A DNA stretch of 64,000 bases, from contig OY821743.1 of assembly GCA_963682055.1 (NCBI GenBank), positions 15,225,566 through 15,289,565 of the forward strand. The letters are read 5' to 3'. The stretch comes from Primula veris (lineage: Eukaryota > Streptophyta > Magnoliopsida > Ericales > Primulaceae). Shown one piece after another: positions 31,801 through 43,605 of the stretch (positions are counted from its first letter, which is position 1; each line of letters opens with the position of its first letter). A program made the translations under genes and the position numbers. The notes beneath the pieces are model-generated. The model was not told where the DNA came from. It made no database searches and saw only the letters and a list, made by a program, of their open reading frames with translations.

Positions 31801-34102
31801 TGAATCATGTGATAATGCTCTCGACGCAATCAAATCTTACTTAGTAAAACCCCCTGTGTTAGGAGCTCCAATCCTTGGAAAGCACTTACTCCTATACCTT
31901 GCGGCGCAAGAACGGTCCATTGGAGGTTTGTTGGCTCAAGAAAATGATACTGGAAAACAGAATGCCTTGTATTATCTTAGTAGAACAATGACTCCGTGCG
32001 AATTGAATTATACGCCAATCGAGAAAATGTGTTTGGCCTTGGTTTTCGCGATAAAAAAGTTAAGGCATTATTTTCAGGCTCATACAATTCAACTTATATC
32101 CAAAGCAAATCCGGTCAAGTATGTTATGTCTAAACCAGTGTGGTCAGACCGCCTAGCCAGATGGGCACTTATCTTTCAAGAATTTGAAATAGTCTATCTT
32201 CCTCAGAAGGCTGTCAAGGGCCAGGTTCTTGCAGACTTTCTTGCTGACCACCCAATGCCCGCTGAATAGGAGCTGTCTAAAGACCTACCTGATGAAGATG
32301 TAATGTGTATAGAGGTTCGCCCACCATAGTCAATGTATTTTGATGGGTCGGCTAACAGCGAAGGTGCTGGCACAGGGGTTGTGTTTCTAAGTCCGGAAGG
32401 AGACATTTTTCCCTATGCTTTCACTCTCACACAAAAATGCTCAAACAATGTGGCAGAGTATCAAGCTCTCATATTAGGACTAGAGATGGCATTAGATGCA
32501 AAACACCAACATATTAGGGTGTATGGAGATTCCAAGTTAATCATAAATCAAGTTCTAAATGAATATGAGGTCAAGAAGGTAGAATTAACACCATATCAAG
32601 GCTATGCCACAAAGCTCATCTCATGGCTTGACGATGTTACATTAGACCACGTTCCAAGGCAAGAGAACAAACAAGCTGATGCCTTAGCGAAGTTGGAATC
32701 CAACATTGCTCTTCCTAACAAACACATGAGTATTCCAATATGTGAAAGATGGGTAATTCCTCCGCAATTAGATAATGAAGAAAGAATTCCCAAAAACAAA
32801 GGTGAGAGAGTAGAGGAAGTTACAGTTGTTTCGGTTTTTGAGATTAAAGAGGAGGACTGGAGACAACCACTTATTGACTATTTACAACATGGAAAATTAC
32901 CTAATGATCGACATAGGAAGATAGATGTGAGACGACGTGCTTCAAGGTTCGTCTACTACAAAGGCACGCTCTATCGACGATCTTTCGAAGGGGTGTTCTT
33001 ATGCTGTCTTAGTGGAGAAGAGTCGAAACAAGCAATGGAAGAAGCACATTCCGGAGTATGTGGTGCTCACCAGTCTGGTCCAAAGCTTCATTTCCGAATT
33101 AAAAGAATGGGATACTACTGGCCTAGCATGGTTAAAGATTGCCTCCAGTTTGCCAAAAGATGTCAACCTTGCCAATATCATGCAAATTTTATTCACCAAC
33201 CACATGAACTTTTACACCCTACGGTTGCATCTTGGCCTTTTGATGCTTGGGGATTAGATGCGATAGGGCCTCTGCCAAAGTCATCTGGAGGCCACATTTA
33301 CATATTAGTGGCTACTGATTATTTCTCCAAATGGGCCGAAGCCGTGCCTTTAAAAGCTGTGAAGAAAGAGACAGTGGTGGATTTCATCAAATCAAATATC
33401 ATTTTTAGGTATGGAGTGCCACGCTACATCATTAACGATAACGGAACTCCCTTTTACAACAAATTGGTGACAAGTCTGTGCGAGAAATTCGGCTTCAAGA
33501 AACATAACTCTTCCATGTATATTGCACCAGCTAATGGGCTTGCTGAAGCTTTTAATAAGACACTTGGGAATCTGTTAAAGAAGGTCGTAGCTAAGTCTAA
33601 GCGAGATTGGCATGAGAGAATCAAGGAAGCTCTATGGGCATATCGGACAACGTATCGAACATCAACTCAAGTAACCCCATATTCTTTGGTGTACGGCGTG
33701 GAAGCTGTCTTGCCTCTTGAAATGCAAATTCCGTCACTAAGGATTGCCCTCCAAGAAGGATTAACGCTAGAAGATAATGCCCGCCTTCGTCTCGAAGAAC
33801 TCGAATCACTGGACGAAAAAAGGCTTGAAGCGCAACAAAGGTTGGAGTGTTATCAAGCTCGTATGTCAAAATCATTCAACAAAAAGGTCAAGCGAAGATC
33901 CTTCCAAAAAGGGGATTTGGTGCTCGCCGTAAGATGACCCATCATCATGACACGACGAATGGGAAACAAGTTCTTGTCAAAATGGGATGGTCCGCACACG
34001 GTAATCGAAGTTTATTCAAATGGTGCATACAAGTTACGCTCTCAAGATGGATTAGAAACTGGGCCTATCAACGGAAAGTTCCTAAAGCGTTACTACTCTT
34101 GA
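28888..34102 (+). pseudogene. Tat pol gene (protease, RT, two RNases H, integrase)
   Basis: 28888-29370 is the pre-protease region. Then one frame holds the rest to TGA at 34100. The protease has LLDGGSAVN (29365-29400). RT runs ~31040-31800 with RICIDFRDLN, FSFMDGSSGYNQI and CYVDDIVIK. The first RNase H is at 31830-32260. The second, archaeal-type RNase H is at 32333-32705 (YFDGSANSEGAG, VYGDSKLIINQ, RQENKQADALAK). Integrase runs 33020-33930, with an H-H-C-C finger ending CQPCQYH, then GLDAIGP, NDNGTPF and the NGLAEAFNK block. One frame change (near 29362) precedes the protease. From there on there are no indels, only in-frame stops at about 29486, 29795, 30473, 31307, 32267, 32328 and 33935. 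Each is explained by one C-to-T or G-to-A change. It is not functional in cis. Confidence 0.92.
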
Positions 34103-34186
34103 ATAAATCGAAGACACTCCTTAACGCAAGAGTATAAAGTGCATGTTACTCATCGCCCACATGAGTATAAATTGTGTGGCAACCAA

Positions 34187-34372
34187 ATGAACTACGTTTG
34201 GCTTGATCCTTCACGGGTACGTAGGCATCTTGAGGCTTGCTTCAAGTTCAATCATACCAACAATAAAAAAAAAAATCCTTCTCCAAAAGAGATAATAATA
34301 TATTTAAAAAAAAAAAAAAACTTGAACTACGTTTGGCTTGATCCCTTCGGGGTACGTAGGCATCTTGAGATT
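34187..34372 (+). repeat. Duplicated hairpin motif after pol
   Basis: GAACTACGTTTGGCTTGATC followed by a variable centre and GTACGTAGGCATCTTGAG occurs at 34190-34234 and 34325-34369. CTACGT pairs with ACGTAG (34192-34197 with 34219-34224; 34327-34332 with 34354-34359). The second copy has CCC-TTCG-GGG at its tip. The copies are separated by A-rich sequence. Role unknown. Confidence 0.8.
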
Positions 34373-34629
34373 TATTCAAGATCAGTCATAAATAAACAAA
34401 AAAATTTAAACACTTTCCAAATTGAAGACAAAACTGCCAAAATAAAGAGTACAAGAAAATTCGAGAAAATAAATAGACAACACATTCAGTTTCAAATGAT
34501 ATACAAGCAACCAAGATGGAAAAGAAAGAGAACTTCATTTTTATTAAAGTCGAGAATTATTTAATTACAAGAACTCGTGATATAGATCTTGAAAGCTGAA
34601 AGTAATAAAAATGACTGAAAACAAAGTGA

Positions 34630-37613
34630 CTAAGTAAAAGGCCTAATGATCTTCAACTCTTCAAGCTCGTCTGCTACAATGTTTTGAATCTTCTCAAAAT
34701 CACTCTTGGCCTTGTCACTCTCTGCACAGTGGTTCTTAAGCTCTAACACCTCCAAACTAAGAGAATCTTTTGCTGCAGCTACCTCGTGCATCTTTCTATT
34801 TTCTTCAATCATCCATGCCTCCACTTTATCTCTTACATCACTTAAACACTTTATTTTTGCATCAATAAGGTCGATCTTCTTTTGAAAGTCAACAATGTTA
34901 GCCTTGTGTCGACACTCTTCATCATCGATGGTACCTAACACATGAGATTTCTCGTTGAACAACCTCTGCGGCGAGTCAGTAACATTCATTTCTGCATAGA
35001 ATGATCTTTTCTGGTCAAACTTGCGTACTTTCACAAAGAAATTAGAAATCATATCCTTCAAAGGAGATAAATCAGTAGTGGTTCAACCCCTCCATTAAAC
35101 TCATTGTCTTGATGCTAGATTCTTCACATGAGCTAAGATTGCTTATGTCACATTCCGTCAAGTTTCGAAGAAGTGTTTTCCATAAACTGGAGACATACTT
35201 TTGGTTCAGAAGCAAAAGTTCATCCTCATACTTACTTCCTGAAGTGTTGGAATGATCATGGGGGTAAGAAGAGCTCTTGCCTAAATCATCAACTTGAATG
35301 AGAGGCTTATTGGAGCATGCACCAACAACTTGTAACGATTCGCTTTTACCACCATCAGCTTCATCTGACTCAGAACTAAAGTATACCTCGCTTCTGAAAG
35401 AAACTCTTTCTCCTTCAAGCGCAAAATTTAGATCGTCAAATGTCTTATCTATCGAAAGATGATTTGTGTCACCTTCGGGGACTCCATGATCTCCGACACC
35501 AAATAAATAAGTCGCAATCTGTAATGAGTATGTATACAATCATATTAGACAACAAGGATTGAAGAAGAAGAAAAAAAAGGAAAAAAAAGGAGGGATCACG
35601 AATACCTGATTAATATTCGTCATCGCCCCATCAAAGAATGTCTCGTTAGGTGCACTCACATCGGAAGGATCAACTATCGGATTTGAGGTTGAAGCCTTGT
35701 TCTTTTTGCGAATAGGAGGATGATCACTACCACTTGCACAATCTTCGACTTTACTAGGAGAAGAATGACGTTTCTTCGAGTCAGCGGTATACGGACACTT
35801 TTCAGACCTTTGGGAGTTGGAGCCCTCTTCAGTACTAAGTTTTGCCGGTAGCGACTCAACTTATTTCTGCTGGATAGAAGGATTAGTAGGAGAAGCAATA
35901 ACATCATGAACACTCTCCATCAAAAGTTGTTGCCCCTCGATAAGGTGTTGACCATGGACCTTTTCCCACCACGTATTGAAATTTTGAGTGGTGTAGACTA
36001 AAGTTCCTTGGAAATGAAGGGATCCTCGCGTTCGTACTAGATACTCATGAATACTCAAAAGCCAATGTTTAATTCCCCCCTCAAGAGTAGACGAACGTGT
36101 ATCCCTCTCTTTAGAATTGCGAGGTGTTCTCTGCTTAAAACCAAACTGTCGGCAAAATCTATGCGGATTGTAAGGCTCAAGGATAAACTCGTCCTTCCAA
36201 CGAAGACTTAAAACACATGGTCGAATTGAGGCAAAGCGGCTACGTTTCTCAATATCAGCTGACCTCCTTATAGGCGCGACTGTCTGAGGTTCTTTTTGAA
36301 CAAATGAGGCAGCATTCCAATAAATTGACTCGCCAAAATGGATCTTCACCCTAGCCTCTCTCTCATCAAAATATTTGGCACCATTATCTCCGGAGAACTC
36401 GAACATTTTTGGATCACCAGCAAGCATCTTCTGGCGACGATGTGTTCCGAAATAGTTACCCATCCAAGTCGAAAGATAATGCTGGGAAAAACAAGCTGAT
36501 GAGGAGCCTGGGGTTGACGATTCGGAAATAGTATTTAGACCCCTATAGATACTCACCAACACTGGATAGGCAAGATTTACCACATGGCCAGAAGACATAA
36601 GACATGCAGGTTTAAATGTGCTAGGACGAATTGTCGCAACAGCACTAGACGGAAGCACGAATGTACAAAGCCAACATGATAGGAAGGCAGTGAGGTACAC
36701 TTCAGAGTACAAATTAATAGGTATTTTGAGGCTAGCGAAGACATCCTTGATTTCCGGCGACCAATTATCAACCTCATTGACACTACCACTCAAACTTCTG
36801 GTATGTGTTAGAGGGACAAATTTCTTCCTTGTTTGAGAAACGCTACTTTTGTCATATTGGTCCCTTGAACCAATACTTCACCCAAGCAGCAGGAGTAACA
36901 CCATTTCTCATCTCGGTGGCAGCAAGCCTATGAAAAGCAGAGAGCAAATATTGACAACTAGCAGGAATGCGACTATCTTCGTCGGGATTGACATTCTGCA
37001 ACTCATCCGGAAACAGGGTTGTTTCATCGTAAATTTCTCCAAGGATGGGCAATCCACCAAATACGTGCAAATCCCATGGGGAGATGGAAACTTCTCCAGC
37101 AGAAGTATGAAGTGTATTCGAGGCGGGACACCAAGCTTCACAAAATGCACGCATAATGTTTTGATCTTGACTATACGTGAACAACGAGGCATGGACAACA
37201 TCATACAATCGAGCTTCACTTAGAGTAGAAGGATGTCGAGAAAGTATCTCTTCTGTCCATTCCCGGTACTTCGGAGTTTGGCGAAATTTACCGTTAACTT
37301 TGAGAGTGCTTCTCCATTTGACCTCTCCGGAAATGATTCGGCGGCCGAGGGTCATGAACGAGCAATCCTCATCAGGTTTTACGGTGTGCAAAGGATTCTC
37401 CAAGAACGCAGAACCATCGTCCATGTAACTCCAGTTCGTGATCTTTGGGATATTGTCCAACTTAGGCCAAGGTCGTGCATGCTTGCCGGTCAAGGGTCGG
37501 TGTATGGGCGTTGAAATTTTCTTCCCACTCTCTAGGATGATCAGTTGTTTGGCTTCGCCAACATGTTGAAGGTCGAACTTTGTCATGATACTTACTAAAC
37601 CTGTGACACGCAA
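34630..37613 (-). pseudogene. Antisense plant mobile domain (PMD) gene inside the Tat element
   Basis: PMD proteins (aminotransferase-like plant mobile domain, PF10536) include silencing and meristem factors and are often carried by transposons. Reading on the - strand from 37613 (or from the ATG at 37586), the domain shows FCEAWCPASNTLHTSAGEVS, ISPWDLHVFGGLPILGE, then SAFHRLAATEMRNG and WVKYWFKG. After one frameshift near 36850 it continues with VNEVDNWSPEIKDVFASLKI, YLTAFLSCWLCTFVLP, HVVNLAYPVLVSIYRGLN and EPYNPHRFCRQFG. A TAA at ~35861 (CAA-to-TAA type) interrupts a Ser/Lys-rich linker. An 87-bp intron with GTATTC donor (35605) and TTACAG acceptor (35519) precedes an acidic exon. After another frameshift near 35060 there is a ~140-residue coiled coil ending at 34630. 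It lies between pol and the 3' LTR, opposite to the element genes, so it needs its own promoter. Position and length fit known extra genes of Tat elements. Confidence 0.85.
35519..35605 (-). other. Predicted intron in the antisense PMD gene
   Basis: On the - strand the sequence reads AATCAG then GTATTCGTG, a T-rich body, and CTCATTACAG before ATTGCGAC. Removing 87 bp keeps the two coding parts in one frame. The branch region is AT-rich with TCTAATATG near 35540, matching a plant branch consensus. Confidence 0.7.
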
Positions 37614-39111
37614 AGAGAAGAATGTGAGTGTACAAAAAGAAGTGTTAATAAAATGGTTTTAAAATAAAGCTAATAACCTTCTGTTCGGCTTAAGAAATAA
37701 AAAAAAAAATGATAACTTTCTGTTTTCAACTTTTGATACTCTAAAAAATAAAAAACTGAAGTTTGTTCCTCATTTGTTTTGAAAACGTCTAAAGAACAGG
37801 GGGCAACTTTCTATTAGGATTAAAAAAAAAGGGGAAAGTTTAGTAATTGTTTTAGTAAAAAAAAAAAAAAACATTCTCCTTCGCCATCTTACTGCATGTT
37901 TTCATTTGTTAAAGAAAGAAAGAAAAAACCCTTAGGAAGAAAAAAAAAAGACTGAACTATATACACTGTGAAGTTGTTGAATGTAATTTGAAAAAACAAA
38001 AAAAAAATGTCATTATAAAAAGTAAACTCTAAAAAAATGGTCTGTTTAAGCTTACTAACTACTTCTACAAATAGAAAGATACGAAAAAAAATATATATAA
38101 GCAAATGACTAAAATCTGCCACCCGTCGTCCCAGTAGACATGAGTCATGTAGGATATATCGGGCGTTTTTAAAAAAAAAAAATGTATGATACAATGGTAT
38201 TTGGGAAGAAAAAGAAAGGTTATTAAAAAAATGTAACAAACATAAGTTTTGACCTCTTAAGGAAATAAAGCCGTGGCTATTAATGTACTGGTGAATAAAA
38301 TATGAAAAAAATGATCTACTATTTATAGTGTAAGAAATTCGTATCATTAATTACTAATAAATTTATGAGTTACAGAAGCCAATAGTTGCTAGTAAATTAA
38401 TGGCCACCTATTACATGCAATGGTTACAAAGCTGAAAAGTTGCAGTATTGATTATGAGTTTTAATGGCCACCTATTACATGCAATGATTACATGCAATGG
38501 CCACCTATTACATGCAATGGTTACAAAGTTACATACGTTAAAAAAAAAAAAGGAACTATGCACAAGTTTTTAAAAAAATAAAGAAATCAGGAAGGACTAG
38601 TTCACTCTACATTTTGTTTTATTTTTCTCTCTTTATTCTTACAAAAAGAATAGAGCAAGTTGTATCTACGAGTTTTAAAGTAACCGGTTTCAAAAAAATT
38701 ATTACATGTTTTAACTTTAAGATTACAAGTTTTCTAAAAAATATATATATATATATCTTGTCAATAACCTGTGTAACTGGTTAAAAATTCTGTAATGTTT
38801 AATCAAAAGTTTTGGATTTTGAGCTTTTAATAATGAATTTATGTTCAAATGGTTACAATTCTCACAAGAAGATAAACGTGGGGTTGCAATTTCACAAAGA
38901 TAGCTCTTTATTGAGGAATTGAATGTCATAATGGCAGAAGGCTTGAATGCAAAGACACATTGTATACTCGCACGTTAAAAAAAAATCCTTCTAAATTTCA
39001 AGCATTTGAAAATTTAAAATTTTATTTCTTTTATAAAAGAACTTCTTCCGTTTTAAAATTAAAAAGTTCGAGACACGTTCACTCAAAAAGAAAATTTTCT
39101 CATAAACAAGT
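37614..39111. other. Non-coding 3' region of the Tat element
   Basis: AT-rich with many homopolymer A/T runs. On the - strand an acceptor-like TGTCACAG precedes GTTTAGTAAG near 37605, so a 5' leader exon for the PMD gene could lie here. At 38399-38530 a block TAATGGCCACCTATTACATG plus CAATGGTTACAAAG is present about three times. No gene is seen. Confidence 0.6.
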
Positions 39112-39126
39112 CTCGAAGGGGGCATT
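39112..39126 (+). other. Polypurine tract of the Tat element
   Basis: TCGAAGGGGGCATT immediately precedes the LTR start TGTAGACAC at 39127, the expected plus-strand primer position. Confidence 0.8.
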
Positions 39127-39966
39127 TGTAGACACGCAAATTTTTCGGCAAATAAAAATATGCCACGTGTCTTCTATAAAATAAAATATTGTAAATTATG
39201 TATTAGTATTTTCAAAATCAAATGAATATTATCTTTTGGTTTAAATTATAAAAGCAATAAATGTCATTTTCTTTGACTATATTTTAATTTTTCTCTCAAA
39301 CAATGAAAATGCTTCTATTTTAGTACTTGTTTGTTTAAAATTACAAAGAAATGGTAAGCCAAAGAATGATTACATTTAATTATGGACCATTTTGATCGTA
39401 AACACAAACTACAAGACCATTTTGATCCTAAACTCAAACTACAAGACCATTTTGATCATAAACTCAAACTACAAGACTATTTTGATTCTAGACTCAAACT
39501 ACAAGACCATTTTGATCCTAAACACAAACTACGAGGGGACGATATCGCGATAAAGACCACACCAACTACTATAAATAGATGGCCAACCTAAGCCAAAAGG
39601 GGACAAGAAGTTGAAGGCCAAAGGTGAAGCCAAATCCAAGAGAGGGAAGCTCTACCGAAGTCAAGCCATCAACCACCGAAGCATTCGAAGATCTTCACCA
39701 AACACGAAGAACTTCAACCAAGCTGATCAACAAATCCAAGACAAAATCCACTATTTGATCTGCAAGAAGCTCCAAAGGCCGCGAATCAAGTGTTTTTCAA
39801 GACCAAGCCTTCGAAGATCTTCACCAAACACGAAGAACTTCAACCAAGCTCATCAACAAATCCAAGACAAAATCCACCATTCGATCAGCAGGAAGCTCCA
39901 AAGGCCGCGAATCAAGTGTTTTTCAAAACCAAATATTCGAATATATTTATCAAGCCTGAAGAACTT
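39127..39966 (+). repeat. Truncated 3' LTR of the Tat element
   Basis: 840 bp from TGTAGACACGCAAATTTTTC to GAAGAACTT, then LINE sequence GGGCTAATC. It has five 30-bp units and a TATA box TATAAATA at 39570-39577. About 330 bp of the LTR 3' part, present at 26231-26561, are absent. Confidence 0.92.
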
Positions 39967-42196
39967 TGGGCTAATCATCTTAAACCTCTTCTATTATCAA
40001 AGAAAATCAATCGATGTTTATTGGAGGTCGTCATATTAGTGAAACATTCTCTAAGCCCAAGGGTTATTCCAAGGGAACCATGAAGGTGGTTCCTCCCGGT
40101 TAGCGGTTAAATGTCGACTTGGTGAAAGCTATGCTATAACAAGGTTAATTTAAATGGCAATTGAAACGAAGATATGCAGATCTTGATCCATGCAAACAAG
40201 CTACCAGCAAAAGCAAGCACCTGAAACTTTTCTAGAAAAACCTTTTGTATTCCATGAAGTGTAATCATTCCTTTTTGCGCATGCTTTCATTTTTATTTTT
40301 TATCATGAGAGCCTTGTGGTTAATCCAACAGATTTATCTGGTGAACTCTTGATAAAACTATGATAGTTTTAATTCATAAGGTTGTAATTATTAGTGTTTT
40401 CCCATTCGTGTAAATTAAATGCTCCTTAAGTTAGCAATCTGTGCTGACCAAGAACTCGATTTTCTCTCTCTTTAATATATTGTTACCACTTAACTTTCAA
40501 TTAAAAGGTTAATTAAAATTTTATTGGGAATCTTCTCCATCGGATGGGGTTTCCAGCTAAATATATTTTGTGGATAAAAGTTTGTATTACCTCTCCGAGC
40601 TATTCGACTATGCTAAATGGCGAATTAGTGGGATCTTTTCGTGGAGCCAAAAGCCTCCGTCAAGCGAGTCTTTGTCTTTTTTGTAATTTGTGTGAACCTT
40701 CTCTTGTTGATTATAAAAAAATTAATGTTAAATAGGGAATTTAAATATCACTTGAGGTGTAAATATTTTAAAATTAGCCAAATATGTTTCACCGATGACC
40801 TTATGATCTTTTTCGAAAGCCAATAGTAATTTGGCTACAGTCCTGAAGTTAGCCCTCGACAACTTTTCGGAGTCTTCCGGATTTATCCCGAACGTGGAGA
40901 AAATTCACATGTTCCTTGCCGGTGTGAATCCGGTTAGCCACAACCAATTAGTGGATTTGTTTGGTTTGTGGAAGGTTCCTTGCCTATAACTTATCTCGGG
41001 TTTCTTTTATTACTTCTTCACTTTTTTCCGGAGATTGTTCAGCATTGGTGGAACGTATTACAAATTGAGTATCTACGTGGACGGAAAGACTCATTTCCCA
41101 TGCTGGAGACTCCAACTTATCTAGTCGATCCTTCTATGCAATCTTTTCGGTGTGGTCTCTTTATTATTCCCATTAAGGTCATTGATGATGTTGAGGCTAT
41201 TATTCGTCGATTTCTTTAGTCCGGACCAGAACTTAAGCGTTATGGGTCAAAGGTTGCAAGGACTAATATTACGTTTCCTTTCTCGGAAGGGGGTCTTAAT
41301 GTTAAAAAAAATGAAAGAATGGAATAAACCTTTAATGGGGAAGAAATTTGGGTTTTGTTATGTCCCAATATTGTGTATCTTTAACAGAGTTGGGTGGGGG
41401 CTCATCTTTTTTGGGGAAGGGACTTTTGGTCGATAGTGATTCCATCGAAATGCTCGTGGACTTGGCATAAGGTTTTGCAAATTCAGGAAACTTTTCGAGA
41501 CCATTATTCATTTACCGCCACTAGCGTTATTTGGCGTCCTAAGACCACCGTCGGGTATACGATGGAATTGTCTTTGAAAGTAATTATAGCTCAGAAACCG
41601 GTTAAGCGTAGGACTCGTTTGGTGTGGGTATGTAATGTTCCCCTTAGATGTAACTTCATTCTATGACTCACTTGTTTAAATTTGATCTCTCTACCCTTGA
41701 ATGGTTACACATAGTGGGTTTGGTACAAGTGAATAGATTCGAGCTATTTTACCATCATTCAGAAACAAGAGATCACCTATTCTTTGAGTTCTCTTACTCA
41801 CGTCATATTTGACGAATTCTTCTCTCAAAGTCTGGCTTAGTTGCTCAAAACGGTCTTGGAGTTTTTTTGGTGAAATGGGCAAATGCGCATTATAAAGTTA
41901 ATAGGGTTTCATATTCGAAGATTGACATTCTTATTGAACCTACTGTTTATTGTATTTGGTGGGAAAGCTAGAATCTATCGAGATTATAAGGCTTCACAAG
42001 GAATGACTATTAAAGAGATTGAATTTTTAATAGTTTGAATAGATTCGAGGATGTAAAAAATAATGTTAGAAATAGATTATTTTAAAATGCTTGCAAGTTA
42101 GGCCCATCATTCTCGAGATGAGGTGCTACCTTTCACTGTTTTTGTTGTAGCCCTCGGGCATTGATCAAACTTTTTAGAAACTTGCTTAACCTCCAA
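39967..42196 (+). pseudogene. LINE reverse transcriptase region, copy P3 (uninterrupted at the Tat site)
   Basis: 39967-41110 repeats the P1/P2 fragment. Then, instead of an LTR, the LINE continues after GCTGGAGACT with IIPIKVIDDVEAIIRRFL (post-RT region), FPFSEGGLN and KKMKEWNKPLMGKKFG, TFRDHYSFTA, then a weak zf-RVT block (YHHSETRDHLFFEFS). It ends near 42196 with TGTAGCCCTCGGGCATTG and an A-rich tail, as does the LINE at 42294-43605. Frames are broken throughout. It preserves the unoccupied site of the Tat insertion. Confidence 0.88.
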
Positions 42197-42293
42197 ACAA
42201 TAAATATCAATGTAACAATCTTTTAAAGGAATAACAAGCTACATAAAAACCGAATAAAACACACGAGAAGTTGTAAGATGAACTCTAGTTGGG
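42197..42293 (+). repeat. Dispersed repeat B, copy 3, left part
   Basis: Matches 13341-13430 (CAATGTA.CAATCTTTTAAA, AAGTTGTAAGATGAACTCTA). It ends with AACTCTAGTTGGG, the target duplication of the LINE that follows; the right part resumes at 43606. Confidence 0.85.
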
Positions 42294-43605
42294 TTGGTTG
42301 GTCTAATGTTAACTCCTAACCCGGATAAAGTCACGTCTTCATCGCTGGAGTCGATCCCGTTACCCGCGGCAATATTATTGGGTTGTTTGGCTTTGTCGAG
42401 GGGTTTTTACCTATCAGGTACCTCGGAGTCCCTCTTTTAACGTCTTCTCTCTCCTCCGGTGATTGTGCTTCGTTAGTCGACCGCATAACTAGTCGAGTTT
42501 CTTCTTACACGGGTAACCTTTTAGCCTATGCCAGTAGACTTCAACTCATTAGATCCGTCCTTTTAGCGGTGCAATCTTATTGGTGTTCTCATTTTATTCT
42601 CCCGGAAAAAGTTATTGACGATGTTGGAGCTATAATCCGACGATTTCTTTGGAGTGGTCCGAATCTTAAGAGATTTGGGGCTAAGATTGCTTGGTTTAAT
42701 GTTACTCTTCCGTTTTTGGAAGGTGGTCTAAATATTAAAAAGTTGAAGGAATGGAATAAAGCTTTAATGGGTAAAAACATTTGGGTTTTATTGTGTCCGG
42801 ATATCGTTTCTCTTTGAAAGAGATGGGCCGTGACTCACCTTATTCAAGACGGAGATTTTTTGTCTATGTCCATTCCTTCAAGGTACTCGTGGACATGGCG
42901 GAAGATTTTGCAATTAAGAGAGACTTTTCGAGACCACTTTTATATTGCCGGAGGTAATGCTTGGCGTCCATTGACTACCATCGGTTACACGGTTAAATCG
43001 ACATATAGAGCTATTCGGATCCGTAAACCGATAAAGCATTGGTGGACTCGGTTTGTTTGGACTCGTAATGTTCTCCAAGATGTAGCTTTATCCGTAATGG
43101 GGTTGTACAAGTGAACCGATGTGAGGTTTGTTACCATCATTCCGAGACAAGAGACTACATCTTCTTTGAGTGTTCTTTCTCTCGGAGTATTTGGCGTATT
43201 ATCCTATCAAAGTCCGGTTTGGTAGTGCAAAATAGACCTTGGTGTTTTTGGGTAAAATGGGATAACGCTCACTTCAAAGAAAGCACGGTGTCCAACTCGT
43301 TAATTGGTATCATTATCGCTTATACGGTCTATTGTATATGGCGTGAAAGGAATGCTAGATTGTATCGAGAAATTAAATTCACTCCCGGAAATATTATCAA
43401 GGAGATTGGGTTGTTTGTTGCGAGTAGTTTGAATAAATTCAAAAATGTAAAAAATAATTCTAGAAATAAGTTTATTTGTTACGCTTGGAGGTTAGGCCCA
43501 TCATTACTTCGATGAGGTGTTTTGTCATCTACGACTTCACTGTAGCCTCCAGGCATTGTTCGAGCCTTTGGCTTTATATGCACGCTTAATCTCAAAGAAA
43601 AAAAA
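42294..43605 (+). mobile_element. 5'-truncated LINE with 13-bp target duplication
   Basis: AACTCTAGTTGGG at 42281-42293 is repeated at 43606-43618, and the copy ends in an A-rich tail (CTCAAAGAAAAAAAA). The coding part is the region after the RT core: GFLPIRYLGVPLLTSSLSS, SYTGNLLAYASRLQLIRSVL, WCSHFILPEKVIDDVGAIIR, then KIAWFNVTLPFLEGGLNIKK and SRYSWTWRKILQLRE. After a stop near 43114 comes the zinc-binding zf-RVT domain (PF13966): CEVCYHHSETRDYIFFECSF. Stops at about 42817 and 43112 and a frame change disable it. It is a better preserved relative of the LINE at 39967-42196. Confidence 0.93.

Larger units (their letters stand above)
25419..39966 (+). mobile_element. Tat-lineage Ty3/gypsy retrotransposon with antisense PMD gene
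   Basis: A 1143-bp 5' LTR, primer site, gag, pol (protease, RT, RNase H, a second RNase H, integrase), a ~5-kb pol-to-LTR region with an opposite-strand gene, a polypurine tract and a truncated 3' LTR. The second RNase H after the usual one and the long 3' region with an extra gene place it in the Tat/Ogre/Retand group. It inserted into a LINE RT; the 3' LTR lost its last ~300 bp by recombination with the LINE. Confidence 0.92.

Noticed and set aside
37177..37514. + strand frames opposite the PMD gene
   Set aside because: Shadow frames; the PMD signature is on the - strand.
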